Assembly: GCF_003635115.1 (NCBI RefSeq)
Contig: NZ_RBXJ01000001.1
Location: 310,001 to 374,000, forward strand
Reading direction: 5' to 3'
Source: Microbacterium sp. AG1240
GTDB taxonomy: Bacteria > Actinomycetota > Actinomycetes > Actinomycetales > Microbacteriaceae
DNA: 64,000 nucleotides
Within the stretch, counting starts at the first letter, position 1. Every line of letters begins with the position of its first letter. The notes under the pieces were generated by a model. It was given only the letters and a program-made list of their open reading frames with translations, had not been told where the DNA came from and made no database searches. Positions 16,486 through 25,376 of the stretch are shown piece by piece. The position numbers and the translations under genes are program-made.

Positions 16486-17193
16486 TCAGCCGGTGAAGAC
16501 GGTCGAGCTGCGGCGCTCGTACCAGCGCGCGAGCTGCTCGCCGGCTCCGTGCACGTGGGCGCGCATCTGCGCGCTCGCGGCCTCGGCGTCGCCGCGCTCG
16601 ATGGCCTCGATGATGCGCAGGTGCTCCTGGTAGTTCTCCTCGCGGTGGCGCTCGTCGTTGACGAGCAGCTGTGCGGAGACGTTGCGGGGGAAGGTCTCGT
16701 TGATCTCGGCGATCGCGCGTCCGAGCCGCGCGTTGGCCGACGCGAGCACGATCGTGTTGTGGAAGACGTCGTTCTCCTGCCGACTGTCCAGGGCGCGCGC
16801 CGGGGCGCCGCCCTCGACCGAGCGGTCGTACATCTCCTGATTGGCGGCGCGGAGCCTGTCGAGGTCGGCGTGCGAGATGCGGCTGACGGCGCGTGCGGCC
16901 GCGAGGGCTTCGAGCTCGGCGCGCACCTCGTAGGCCTCGCGCACCTCCCACGGAGCGGGAACCCGAACGACCGCGCCGCGGTTGGGGACCACGTCGATCA
17001 GCCCGCCGGTCTGCAGCTGACGGAGCGCCTCGCGCACCGGGGTGCGGCTGACACCGAAATCGCTCGCGAGCTCGGCCTGCCGCAGCTGCGCTCCGATGGG
17101 GATGTCGCCGTTCATGATCCGCGCTCGGATCTTCGCCGCGATCTCATCGACGAGAGCGTGAGCGGAAGACGCTTCGATCGTCTCATCAGGCAT
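16486..17193 (-). CDS. GntR-family (FCD) transcriptional regulator, VanR-like candidate
   Basis: A 235-aa repressor-type protein. The N-terminal winged helix-turn-helix (about 12-80) contains SDFGVSRTPVREALRQLQTGGLIDVVPNRGAVV, the GntR signature. The C-terminal FCD ligand-binding domain (about 90-220) has the helical YEVRAELEALAAARAV start and the metal/ligand-type His and Asn residues (NDVFHNTIVLAS, YQEHLRIIEAIERGD). The start ATG 17193 is preceded by GGAGA. It is divergent from the VanB-type reductase gene, and a GGATCC operator pair lies between them. Caulobacter VanR, also GntR/FCD, binds ATTGGATCCAAT, so this protein is the best candidate controller of all ten GGATCC pairs. No other GntR gene lies in the window. 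Confidence 0.88.
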   Translation of the reverse strand: MPDETIEASSAHALVDEIAAKIRARIMNGDIPIGAQLRQAELASDFGVSRTPVREALRQLQTGGLIDVVPNRGAVVRVPAPWEVREAYEVRAELEALAAARAVSRISHADLDRLRAANQEMYDRSVEGGAPARALDSRQENDVFHNTIVLASANARLGRAIAEINETFPRNVSAQLLVNDERHREENYQEHLRIIEAIERGDAEAASAQMRAHVHGAGEQLARWYERRSSTVFTG

Positions 17194-17305
17194 TCGGGTG
17201 TGTCTCCTCACCGACGCAGATGGTGCTGCGGCACCTCGGAACGATAACAGAACTCGTCTATATGGACCCCGATCGGCGCGGAACGTCGCCCAGGTGAGTA
17301 ATATT

Positions 17306-17332
17306 GGATCCACACTTGTGATGTTAGGATCC
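17306..17332. promoter_or_regulatory. VanR-type operator pair b
   Basis: GGATCC at 17306-17311 (ATATTGGATCCAC context) and 17327-17332, 21 bp apart. A weak -10-like GATGTT (17320-17325) lies just before the second core. It sits in the divergent region between the GntR gene and the reductase/Rieske operon, so it may also mediate autoregulation. Confidence 0.82.
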
Positions 17333-17336
17333 ACAT

Positions 17337-18281
17337 ATGTCAGGGCTGGAAGTGATGACGGACATCCGCGTCCGGGTGCGCGGGCTCGCCCGCGAGGCCG
17401 AGGGTGTGCTGTCGGTAGAGCTCGAACCCCTCGGCGGCGCGCTCCCTTCCTGGACCCCCGGCGCGCACATCGACCTCGTCGTGCCCGGGGCGCCCGTGCG
17501 GCAGTACTCGCTCTGCGGCGACCCGTCGGTGCCGCGATACCGCATCGCCGTCCTGCGCGAGAGCGACAGTCGGGGCGGGTCGCGAGCCGTCCACGAACGA
17601 CTGCGCCCGGGCGACGAGGTCATCGTCCGAGAGCCGCGCAACCACTTCGTGCTGGAGCCCGCCGCGCAGTACCTCTTCATCGCCGGGGGCATCGGCATCA
17701 CGCCCCTCCTGCCCATGGTGCGTCAGGCGCAGTCGGCCGGAGCACGCTGGCGGCTGCTCTACCTCGGCGGCTCGCGCGAGCGCATGCCGTTCCTCGACGA
17801 GCTCGCGGCCCTCGGCGGAGACGTCACCGTCGTCGCCCGTGACGAGGGCACCCGGGCCGACCTGATCGCCGAGGTCGCCGCATCGCCCGACGCGCTCGTG
17901 TACGCCTGCGGTCCGGAACGGATGCTGACGGCCCTGGCCGATGCGGTGCCCGACGCCGACGCCCGGCTGCGGCTCGAGTACTTCTCGGCGCCCGAGATCG
18001 CGTACGAGCCGGGCGGGCCCTTCCGCATCCGCCTCGATCGCAGCGGTCTCGAGCTCGAGGTGACCCCGGAGGAGTCCATCCTCGAGGTCATGCGCGGCGC
18101 CGGCGTGGAGGTGCTGTCCGACTGCGAGGAGGGCATCTGCGGCAGCTGCGAGACCCGCGTGGTCGAGGGGGATCCCGAGCACCGCGACTTCGTCCTCACC
18201 GCGCAGGAGAAGGCGAACGGCGACTGCCTGATGGTCTGCGTCTCGCGCGCCTCGTGCCCACTGCTCGTCCTCGACGCCTAA
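17337..18281 (+). CDS. VanB-type oxygenase reductase (flavin, NAD, [2Fe-2S])
   Basis: The electron-transfer partner of a Rieske oxygenase, passing electrons from NAD(P)H through flavin to a plant-type ferredoxin domain. Domains in order are flavin binding (about 5-105; RQYSLCGDPS), NAD binding (about 110-215; FIAGGIGITPLLPM, YACGPERML) and C-terminal [2Fe-2S] (about 230-314), with Cys residues in DCEEGICGSCETRV and CLMVC. Its 314 aa match the class IA vanillate demethylase/phthalate dioxygenase reductase layout. ATG 17337 lies only 5 nt from the operator core; ATG 17355 is an alternative. It heads a nine-gene run to 28317 and the Rieske partner follows after 37 bp. Confidence 0.92.
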   Translation: MSGLEVMTDIRVRVRGLAREAEGVLSVELEPLGGALPSWTPGAHIDLVVPGAPVRQYSLCGDPSVPRYRIAVLRESDSRGGSRAVHERLRPGDEVIVREPRNHFVLEPAAQYLFIAGGIGITPLLPMVRQAQSAGARWRLLYLGGSRERMPFLDELAALGGDVTVVARDEGTRADLIAEVAASPDALVYACGPERMLTALADAVPDADARLRLEYFSAPEIAYEPGGPFRIRLDRSGLELEVTPEESILEVMRGAGVEVLSDCEEGICGSCETRVVEGDPEHRDFVLTAQEKANGDCLMVCVSRASCPLLVLDA

Positions 18282-18318
18282 TCCTCACCGACCGACACGC
18301 ACTGAAGGAGCGCACCGC

Positions 18319-19656
18319 ATGCTCAAGCAGGAAGACAACGAGAAGATCACCCGATCGGGGCCCGGCACCCCGCTCGGCAACCTGCTGCGTTCGTACTGGC
18401 AGCCCGCCGCCCTGGTGTCGGAGATGCCGGGCGAACGCCCGGTCAAGCAGGTGCGCATCATGAGCGAAGACCTCGTGCTGTTCAAGAAGCGGGAGGGCTG
18501 GGGGCTGATCAGCCGCTACTGCGCCCATCGGGGGGTCGACCTGTCGTACGGGCGCCTCGAGGAGGACGGCATCCGCTGCCTGTACCACGGGTGGCTCTAC
18601 AACGGCGAGGGTCGGTGCGTCGAGCAGCCCGCTGAGCCCGACCACAGCCAGTTCCTCGGCAAGGTGCGTATCGCCAACTACCCGTGCGTGGAGCGCAACG
18701 GCATCATCTTCACGTACATGGGCGCGGGTGACCCGCCGCCGTTCCCGCACTACGACTGCTTCGTCGCTCCCGAGGAGTACACGTTCGCCTTCAAGGGGCT
18801 GTGGGAGTGCAACTGGCTCCAGGGCCTCGAGGGCGGCATCGACCCCAGCCACGTATCGTTCCTCCACCGCTTCATTGAAGAGGACCCGCGAGAGATGTAC
18901 GGCCAGCAGTTCGCCGAGGAGGTCGAGGGCACGGGCAAGAAGCTGTCGATGCTCGTCGGCGAGAGCTATCGCCCCGACATCGAGGTCGAGAACGCCGAGC
19001 ACGGACTGCGCGTCTACGCCCTGCGTCAGCTCACCGAGGACATCAAGCACGTGCGCGTGACGAACCTCATGTTCCCCAACGCGTTCGTCGTCCCCTTCGG
19101 CAACTCGAAGGTCTTCACGCAGTGGCACGTACCGATCGATGACGAGACGTCGTACTGGTACATGATCTTCTACGACTTCGCCGAGCCCACCGACAAGGAG
19201 ACCCTCCTGCAGCAGCGGCTCGAGGGCGTGAGCCTCCCCGAGTACCGGCCGCTGCGCAACCGCAGCAACAACTGGGGCTTCGACCCCGTCGAGCAGAAGG
19301 AGCTCACCTACACCGGCATGGGCCTGGACATCAACGTGCACGACCAGTGGGCGGTGGAGAGCATGGGAGCCATCCAGGACCGCACCGTCGAGCGCCTGGG
19401 CGTCTCCGACCGCGCGGTGAGCGCGAACCGTCGCCTGCTCCTCCGCGCGATCGAGGCCTTCGCCTCCGGGGCGCGCACCCCGTCGCACCCGCTCAGCGAG
19501 ACCGAGGCGACCGAACTGACAGGACCCATCGCGATGGACACGATCGCCGCGAACGACGCGTGGCAGACCCGCTGGGTCGAGCGCGAGCGGGAGCGCCGTG
19601 ACGCCTCGCCGTGGGCGGGCCCGCTCGCCACCGCGGAAGCCACCGTCGATGCGTGA
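18319..19656 (+). CDS. Rieske non-heme iron oxygenase, alpha subunit
   Basis: A 445-aa oxygenase of the VanA/phthalate-4,5-dioxygenase group, which inserts oxygen into aromatic rings or removes O-/N-methyl groups. The Rieske cluster ligands are C-A-H in SRYCAHRGVDLSYG and C-LY-H in GIRCLYHGWLY (about residues 72-95). The mononuclear iron site is GGIDPSHVSFLHR, with the two His spaced as usual. GAAGGAG precedes the ATG. The VanB-type reductase gene lies immediately upstream and the glutamine-synthetase-like gene overlaps the stop, so hydroxylation or demethylation and glutamylation are probably consecutive steps. Sequence alone cannot separate monooxygenase from dioxygenase activity. Confidence 0.92.
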   Translation: MLKQEDNEKITRSGPGTPLGNLLRSYWQPAALVSEMPGERPVKQVRIMSEDLVLFKKREGWGLISRYCAHRGVDLSYGRLEEDGIRCLYHGWLYNGEGRCVEQPAEPDHSQFLGKVRIANYPCVERNGIIFTYMGAGDPPPFPHYDCFVAPEEYTFAFKGLWECNWLQGLEGGIDPSHVSFLHRFIEEDPREMYGQQFAEEVEGTGKKLSMLVGESYRPDIEVENAEHGLRVYALRQLTEDIKHVRVTNLMFPNAFVVPFGNSKVFTQWHVPIDDETSYWYMIFYDFAEPTDKETLLQQRLEGVSLPEYRPLRNRSNNWGFDPVEQKELTYTGMGLDINVHDQWAVESMGAIQDRTVERLGVSDRAVSANRRLLLRAIEAFASGARTPSHPLSETEATELTGPIAMDTIAANDAWQTRWVERERERRDASPWAGPLATAEATVDA

Positions 19657-21178
19657 GCGCAACGTCGACGAGCGCCCCGTCTCCGAGAACGGCGGGGGCG
19701 TCTCGGCGCGGCCGATGCTCGCGGCCGAGCGCGACGGCTTCATCTCGCGCCACGACCTCTGGAACGAGGCGCAGTACGCGGCCGCGGGCCAGATGCGCCG
19801 GGTCATGGATGAGATCGGCATCGAGATGGTGCGGTTCTCGTTCGTCGACCAGCACGGGATCCTGCGCGGGAAGACGATCACCCGCGCCGGCGTCGCGGCC
19901 GCGATGCGCTCGGGCCTGACGGTGCCGAGCTCCCTCCTGCTGAAGGACACCTCGGGCCAGTCGGTCTTCTCGGTCTTCTCCGCCGACACCGGGGTGGGGG
20001 TCGACGGCTTCAGCGGAGCGGGCGACATCGTGCTCGTGCCCGACCCCGAGACCTTCCGCGTGCTGCCCTGGACCGAGAACACCGCCTGGATCCTCTGCGA
20101 CCTCCGTTTTCCGGACGGCGCTCCCGTGCCGTTCTGCACGCGGTCGATCCTGCGCACCGAGCTCGCCACGCTCGCCTCCCGCGGGTACGGCATGACGGTG
20201 GGCGCCGAGCTGGAGTTCCACGTCTTCCGACTCTCCGACGAAGAGCTCGCCACGGCGCACGTCGCCGCGCCCGGCCGCCCGGGGGACGCGATGGTCTGCG
20301 CCCCCACGACGCGCGGGGCGCAGCTGCTGCACGAGGAGTCGCTCGACGCGATGCAGCCTCTCGTCGATGCGCTCTACCGCACCCTGACCCTCCTGGACCT
20401 CCCGCTGCGCTCTATCGAGCTGGAGTTCGGGCACAGCCAGTTCGAGATCACGATGGAGGCGGGGGATGCTGCGCGGATCGCCGATGCGATCGTGCTGTGC
20501 CGCATGGCGGTGCGCCGCGTCGCCCGCGGCCTGGGCTACCACGCGACGTTCATGTCTCGGCCTCAGGGTGTCGAGGGCGCCTCGACCGGCTGGCATCTGC
20601 ACCAGTCGCTCTACGAGCTGACGACGGGGGCCGCGGCCTTCGTGCCCGAGGCGGAGGGGACGACCCTGAGTCTCGTGGGGTCGGCCTACCTCGCCGGGCT
20701 CCTCGCCCACGCCCCGGCGGCGGCGGCCTTCACCACGCCGACGGTCAACGGGTACAAGCGATACCAGCCGTTCTCGCTCGCGCCCGACCGCGTGGCCTGG
20801 GGCATCGACAACAAGGGCGCGATGATCCGCGCGGTCGGCGGCGTGGGCGACCCCGCGACGCGGCTCGAGAACCGCTCCGGCGAGCCCGCGGCGAACCCCT
20901 ACCTCTACATCGCGTCGCAGCTGATCAGCGGGATGGACGGCATGGAGCGCGGACTCGTGCCGCCCGCCCCCACCCTCGATCCCTACCGCACCGAGGCGCC
21001 GGCGCTGCCGGCGTCGCTCGGCGACGCCGTCGCCGCCCTCGTCGACGACCCCGCGTTCCGGTCGGCTCTGGGCGAGACGGTGGTGCACTGGTACGCGACG
21101 ATCAAACGCGCCGAGTTCGACCGGTACCTCCGACACGTCTCCGACTGGGAGCAGCGCGAATACTTCGGGATCCTGTGA
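19649..21178 (+). CDS. Glutamine synthetase-like gamma-glutamylamide ligase
   Basis: A 509-aa member of the GS family outside the GlnA group, resembling PuuA/IpuC/AtdA1-type enzymes that join glutamate to an amine using ATP. Core segments include GAELEFHVFRL, IELEFGHSQFEITME, GWHLHQSLYE (catalytic His region), VNGYKRYQPFSLAPDRVAWGIDNKGAMIR (ATP/glutamate site) and TRLENRSGEPAANPYLYIASQL. ATG 19649 overlaps the Rieske stop by 8 nt; ATG 19715 is a shorter alternative. Placement after a Rieske oxygenase and its reductase recalls aniline degradation, where gamma-glutamylation precedes ring oxygenation. I infer an amine substrate; ordinary glutamine synthesis is unlikely. Confidence 0.86.
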   Translation: MRERNVDERPVSENGGGVSARPMLAAERDGFISRHDLWNEAQYAAAGQMRRVMDEIGIEMVRFSFVDQHGILRGKTITRAGVAAAMRSGLTVPSSLLLKDTSGQSVFSVFSADTGVGVDGFSGAGDIVLVPDPETFRVLPWTENTAWILCDLRFPDGAPVPFCTRSILRTELATLASRGYGMTVGAELEFHVFRLSDEELATAHVAAPGRPGDAMVCAPTTRGAQLLHEESLDAMQPLVDALYRTLTLLDLPLRSIELEFGHSQFEITMEAGDAARIADAIVLCRMAVRRVARGLGYHATFMSRPQGVEGASTGWHLHQSLYELTTGAAAFVPEAEGTTLSLVGSAYLAGLLAHAPAAAAFTTPTVNGYKRYQPFSLAPDRVAWGIDNKGAMIRAVGGVGDPATRLENRSGEPAANPYLYIASQLISGMDGMERGLVPPAPTLDPYRTEAPALPASLGDAVAALVDDPAFRSALGETVVHWYATIKRAEFDRYLRHVSDWEQREYFGIL

Positions 21179-21203
21179 TCCCGCGCCGAGGAAGAGAGCA
21201 CGC

Positions 21204-22661
21204 ATGAGCATCAGATCCCGTGTCGGCACCCTGCCGGCCCACGAGCCGTTCCTGCTCGCGGGGGAGTGGATCCCGGCCGGCGACCGCGCCCGCCGCGAGG
21301 TCGTCGACCCCGCCACGCAGGAGGTGCTCACCACCGTCGCCGACGCGACGGCCGCCGACGTGGATGCGGCGGTGGCGGCGGCCGTCGCCGCGCACGCCGA
21401 TCGGCGCTGGCGGGGGATGGCGCCGCTGGATCGCGCCCGCATCCTGAACCGCGTCGCCGACCTCATCGAGGCAGACCTCGAGGAACTCGCGATCCTCGAG
21501 ACCCGCGACAACGGCAAGCCGATCGAGCGCTCGCGCGCCGACACGGCCAGTGCGGCGCGCACCTTCCGGCACTTCGCCGGTGCGCCGTCACGCCTGGGCG
21601 GGTCGGTCATCCCGATCGACGGCGGCGCGCACCACGTCTACACGGTGCTCGAGCCGATCGGACCGGTGGCGATCATCCTGCCGTGGAACTTCCCGATCAT
21701 GACGGCGGCCTTCAAGCTCGCCCCGGCGCTCGCCGCGGGCTGCCCCGTGATCGCGAAGCCCGCGGAGGACACCCCCCTGACGCTCCTTCGCCTGGCGAGG
21801 ATCCTGCAGGAGGCGGGCGTGCCCGACGGCGTCGTGAGCGTGCTCACCGGCGACGGCGAGGTGGGCGCCGCGCTCTCGGCCCACCCGGGGATCGCGAAGA
21901 TCAGCTTCACGGGCTCGACGGAGGTCGGCCGGCTCGTCGCTCACGCCGCCGCCGACGACTTCACCCGCGTCACCCTCGAGCTCGGCGGCAAGAGCCCGAA
22001 CATCGTCTTCGAAGACGCCGATCTGGATGCTGCGGTGCTGACCGCCATGCGCGCGTCGTTCGGGCACTCCGGGCAGATGTGCACCGCGGGGAGCCGCCTC
22101 CTCGTGCAGCGCTCCATCCTCGACGAGATGACCGAGCGCCTCGCGGCGGCCGTCCGCCGGGTGCCCGTCGGCGACGGTCTCGACGGCGGCATCACCGTCG
22201 GCCCGCTCGTCTCGGAGGAACAGCGCCGGCGCGTGCTCGGCTACATCGAGAAGGGCGTCGACGAGGGCGCGACCCTGGTCGCCGGCGGCGGCACCCGCGA
22301 GCCGGGCTTCTACGTCGAGCCGACGCTCTTCTCCGGTGTCACCAACGACATGACCATCGCCCGGGAGGAGATCTTCGGCCCGGTGGTCGGCATCATCGCG
22401 TTCGACGACGAGGCCGACGCGGTGCGCATCGCCAACGACACCCGGTACGGCCTCGCCGCCGGGGTGTGGACCCGCGACCTGTCGCGCGCACATCGGATGG
22501 CGGCCGCCATCGAGGCCGGCACGGTGTGGATCAACACCTACAACGTCTTCGACCCGGCGCTGTCGTTCGGCGGTGTCGGGGAGTCGGGGCTCGGCCGAGA
22601 CCTGGGCGACGAGGGCCTCCTGGGCTTCTGCGAGCCCAAGAGCGTCGTCATCGCGATCTAG
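21204..22661 (+). CDS. NAD(P)-dependent aldehyde dehydrogenase
   Basis: A 485-aa class ALDH that oxidises an aldehyde to the acid. The Rossmann segment PWNFPIMTAAFKLAPALAAGC, the FTGSTEVGR nucleotide loop, the general-base Glu in LELGGKSPN and the catalytic Cys in SGQMCTAGSR are all present, as is the C-terminal FGGVGESGLGRD. The length is standard. It follows the GS-like gene by 25 bp in the same operon. By analogy with the Puu pathway it would oxidise the aldehyde formed when an amine oxidase acts on a (gamma-glutamylated) amine; the copper amine oxidase and MSOX-like enzyme are the local candidates. Confidence 0.95.
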   Translation: MSIRSRVGTLPAHEPFLLAGEWIPAGDRARREVVDPATQEVLTTVADATAADVDAAVAAAVAAHADRRWRGMAPLDRARILNRVADLIEADLEELAILETRDNGKPIERSRADTASAARTFRHFAGAPSRLGGSVIPIDGGAHHVYTVLEPIGPVAIILPWNFPIMTAAFKLAPALAAGCPVIAKPAEDTPLTLLRLARILQEAGVPDGVVSVLTGDGEVGAALSAHPGIAKISFTGSTEVGRLVAHAAADDFTRVTLELGGKSPNIVFEDADLDAAVLTAMRASFGHSGQMCTAGSRLLVQRSILDEMTERLAAAVRRVPVGDGLDGGITVGPLVSEEQRRRVLGYIEKGVDEGATLVAGGGTREPGFYVEPTLFSGVTNDMTIAREEIFGPVVGIIAFDDEADAVRIANDTRYGLAAGVWTRDLSRAHRMAAAIEAGTVWINTYNVFDPALSFGGVGESGLGRDLGDEGLLGFCEPKSVVIAI

Positions 22662-22689
22662 CACGCCGAACGGCGGGAAAGGGGCATCC

Positions 22690-23703
22690 GTGATCGACAC
22701 GGTGCACACGGTCACCGGGCCCATAGGCCCCGCCGACCTCGGGGTCACGCTCCCACACGAGCACGTCTACATCAACATGACGCGCACGACGCCGCAGGAC
22801 GGGTACCTCAACGTGGCCGCCGAGGCCGACGCCGAGCTCGCGCTGTATGCGGCGGCGGGCGGCGCCACCCTCATCGACCTGACGAACGGCGAGCTCAGCG
22901 ACTACGCGGCGCCGGTGGGGTGGAGCGATGACCTTCGGGCGATGCAGCAGAACCCGATCACCGGCTCGAGATCGGTCGCGAACGTGCTCGCGACCAAGGA
23001 GGTGTCCGAGCGCACCGGGGTGCAGGTGATCCTCGGCACCGGGCACTACTACGAGACGTACCTCGACCGGCTCTGGTTCGATCGCACGCCGACGAACCTG
23101 ATCGCCGATTACCTCATCGCCGACCTGCTCGACGAGATCCCCGGCACGGGGGTGCGGGCGGGCGTCATCGGAGAGATCGCGTCCGACCTCTCGCACATCT
23201 CGGCGACCGAGGAGCGGTCCTTCCGCGCGGCGGGGAGGGCGGGACGGGAGACGGGGATGCTGATCTCCACCCACGCACCGACCTTCCCGACCGGTCTCGC
23301 GCAGCTCGACATCCTGCGAGAGGAGGGGGTCGACCCCTCGCGCGTCGCGATCGGTCACGCCGACACGGTCAAGAGCGTCGACTACTCGCTCGAGATCGCG
23401 CGGCGTGGAGCGTTCGTGCAGTTCGACTGCCTGATGACCTGCCGGGTCGGGGGCGAGCTCGTCCGCCCGCAGATCGACCGGCGGCTGTCGTATCTGCGGC
23501 AGCTCATCGACGCGGGCTACGCCGACAGCATCCTGCTCTCCCACGACGTCTGCCAGCGCTCGCACCTGCGCGCGGCGGGCGGCCCGGGGTACACCTTCCT
23601 CTTCGAGGAGTTCCGCGCGCTCGCGGTCGAGTCGGGAATCGCCGCCGAGACGCTCGACGCCATCCACCGCGACAACCCGCGTCGCGCCGTCTTCGGGGAG
23701 TGA
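22690..23703 (+). CDS. Phosphotriesterase-family metallohydrolase, canonical metal site
   Basis: A 337-aa TIM-barrel amidohydrolase of the phosphotriesterase/PHP family (lactonase, amidase or esterase activities are known). All expected binuclear-site residues are visible: HEH in LPHEHVY, bridging Glu in VIGEIASD (PHP-type, replacing the carbamylated Lys), His in STHAPTF, His in IGHADT and Asp in LSHDVC. The GTG start at 22690 follows a GGAAAGGGG stretch. It is the fifth gene of the Rieske operon and is followed after 3 bp by a second family member. It probably hydrolyses a cyclic or ester/amide intermediate. Confidence 0.87.
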   Translation: MIDTVHTVTGPIGPADLGVTLPHEHVYINMTRTTPQDGYLNVAAEADAELALYAAAGGATLIDLTNGELSDYAAPVGWSDDLRAMQQNPITGSRSVANVLATKEVSERTGVQVILGTGHYYETYLDRLWFDRTPTNLIADYLIADLLDEIPGTGVRAGVIGEIASDLSHISATEERSFRAAGRAGRETGMLISTHAPTFPTGLAQLDILREEGVDPSRVAIGHADTVKSVDYSLEIARRGAFVQFDCLMTCRVGGELVRPQIDRRLSYLRQLIDAGYADSILLSHDVCQRSHLRAAGGPGYTFLFEEFRALAVESGIAAETLDAIHRDNPRRAVFGE

Positions 23704-23706
23704 CCC

Positions 23707-24723
23707 ATGCCCATCCATACCGTCCTCGGGCCGATCGCCGCCGGCGACCTCGGGCCCACCTCGATGCACGAGCACCTGCTCAGCGATCTGCGCATCTGGG
23801 CGAAGCCCCCGAAGGAGCTCCCTCCCGAGGGGGTGCCGATGGGGCCGGAGCTCATGGCCTACCTCCGGTGGAACTTCCTGTCGGTGCCCGAGAACATCGT
23901 TCTCCACGACCCCGACATCGCCGCGCAGGAGCTCGCCCATGTGCGCAGCGCCGGAGGGTCGGGTGTGCTCGAACTGACCCTCGACGGGATGGGACGCCGC
24001 CTCGCGGAGCTGCCCGAGATCTCACGACGCTCGGGGGTGCACGTCATGGTCGGCGCGGGCTTCTACGTCGAGGACACCATGGCGGGAGACGTCAAGACCG
24101 CGTCGGTCGACGCTCTCACCCAGCGCCTCCTCGACGAGCTCACCGACGGCATCGGCGACACCGGCATCCGCCCCGCGCTGCTCGGTGAGATCGGGACCAG
24201 CTGGCCGGTGACCGACGCCGAGTGGCGATCCGTCCGCGCCGCGGCCCGTGCGGGAGCCGAGACGGGCGCCGCGGTGTACACCCACCAGTCGTTCCGCGGG
24301 AAGGGCGGCACGAGCGTCCTCGACGCGATCCTCGAGGAGGGTATGAGTGCCGATCGCGTGATCATCGGTCATCTCGACGAGTTCTGGGACCCGGGGTACC
24401 ACCGTGAGATCGCACAGGCCGGCGCCGTCCTGGCGTACGACACCTTCGGCTCGGACTTCCACTACGGCAGCGCGAAACTGCGCAACCCCACCGATGCGGA
24501 GCGGCTCGACATGGTCGAGTGGCTGCTCTCGGAGGGCTACGCCTCGCAGCTCGTCATCGCGCAGGACGTCTGGGCCCAGGCCAACCTCCGCCGCAACGGC
24601 GGCAACGGATACGATCACCTCTTCCGGCGGATCGGGCCCGCGATCGCCGAGATCGCCGGCGATCCGGCGGCCGTCGATCAGATCCTCATCCACACCCCGA
24701 GACGACTCCTGGAGCGGCCATGA
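23707..24723 (+). CDS. Phosphotriesterase-family metallohydrolase, second copy, canonical site
   Basis: A 338-aa paralogue of the preceding gene but closer to the copies at 38320 and 46431: all three share a PI/ETVLGPI-like start and a DVWAQ/SVWTK segment. Here the metal ligands are intact: HEH in MHEHLLSD, Glu in LLGEIGTSW, His in YTHQSF, His in IGHLDEFWD and Asp in IAQDVWAQ. It therefore serves as the functional reference for the two degenerate paralogues. Its stop overlaps the next start (isochorismatase-type gene) by 4 nt. The substrate is unknown; lactone or amide hydrolysis is plausible. Confidence 0.88.
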   Translation: MPIHTVLGPIAAGDLGPTSMHEHLLSDLRIWAKPPKELPPEGVPMGPELMAYLRWNFLSVPENIVLHDPDIAAQELAHVRSAGGSGVLELTLDGMGRRLAELPEISRRSGVHVMVGAGFYVEDTMAGDVKTASVDALTQRLLDELTDGIGDTGIRPALLGEIGTSWPVTDAEWRSVRAAARAGAETGAAVYTHQSFRGKGGTSVLDAILEEGMSADRVIIGHLDEFWDPGYHREIAQAGAVLAYDTFGSDFHYGSAKLRNPTDAERLDMVEWLLSEGYASQLVIAQDVWAQANLRRNGGNGYDHLFRRIGPAIAEIAGDPAAVDQILIHTPRRLLERP

Positions 24724-25376
24724 CCACCCCCCTCGCATCCTCCGCGCCGCAGAACGCGCACATCGTCGGGCAGCCCGTGCTCGTCGTCGTCGACATCCAG
24801 GGCGGTTCGGGCCAGTCCGCGCCCGGCGAGGGCGGCATCCCGATCATGGGCGGCCGCGCCGAGCGGGGGCCGCGCCAGCGCGCCCTCGTCGCTGCCGCGC
24901 GGGCCGCGGGGGTGCCCGTCGTGTTCATCCAGGAGGTGCACAAGCCCTCCCTCATCGACATCGGTCGCGAGCTCGACGGCGTCGAGGGTCCGCACTGCAT
25001 CGAAGGAGACGACGGCACGGAGCTCGCCGCGTGGCTGGAGCCGCGCCCCGAAGAGTTCGTGGTGCGAAAGCGCCGCTACTCGGCGTTCTTCGGCACGGAA
25101 CTCGAGATCGTGCTCAAGGCGTACAAGGCCGAGACCCTGATCCTCATCGGGGGTCTGACCGACGTCTGCATCCACTACACCTTCGTCGACGCGCACCAGC
25201 ACGACTACCGCGTGCGGGTGATCCAGGACGCCGTCGGCGGCTCGAGCGAACGCGCGCACACGGCATCGCTCGAGGCCATCTCGTACCTGCAGCGCGACGC
25301 CCTCGTCGACACCGCCGACGTGCTCGCCTTCTTCGAGGCCGCGGCTACGGGCGCCGAGCCGGTGCTGATGCGATGA
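24720..25376 (+). CDS. Isochorismatase-family cysteine hydrolase
   Basis: A 218-aa hydrolase of the isochorismatase-like fold, which includes nicotinamidase, N-carbamoylsarcosine amidase and RutB (ureidoacrylate amidohydrolase). The catalytic triad is visible: Asp in LVVVDIQGG, Lys in VRKRRYSAFFGTEL and nucleophile Cys in GGLTDVCIHYTFVDAHQ. ATG 24720 overlaps the upstream stop. Followed by the GMC gene with a 4-nt overlap. It most likely cleaves an amide or carbamoyl C-N bond and releases ammonia. Confidence 0.88.
   Translation: MTTPLASSAPQNAHIVGQPVLVVVDIQGGSGQSAPGEGGIPIMGGRAERGPRQRALVAAARAAGVPVVFIQEVHKPSLIDIGRELDGVEGPHCIEGDDGTELAAWLEPRPEEFVVRKRRYSAFFGTELEIVLKAYKAETLILIGGLTDVCIHYTFVDAHQHDYRVRVIQDAVGGSSERAHTASLEAISYLQRDALVDTADVLAFFEAAATGAEPVLMR

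Noticed and set aside
17337..19656. Calling the reductase/oxygenase pair vanillate O-demethylase (VanB/VanA)
   Set aside because: The families and operator resemble the vanillate system, but the oxygenase is about 100 aa longer than typical VanA and looks closer to phthalate-dioxygenase-type enzymes, and the operon partners are amine/amide enzymes, so substrate naming is not justified.
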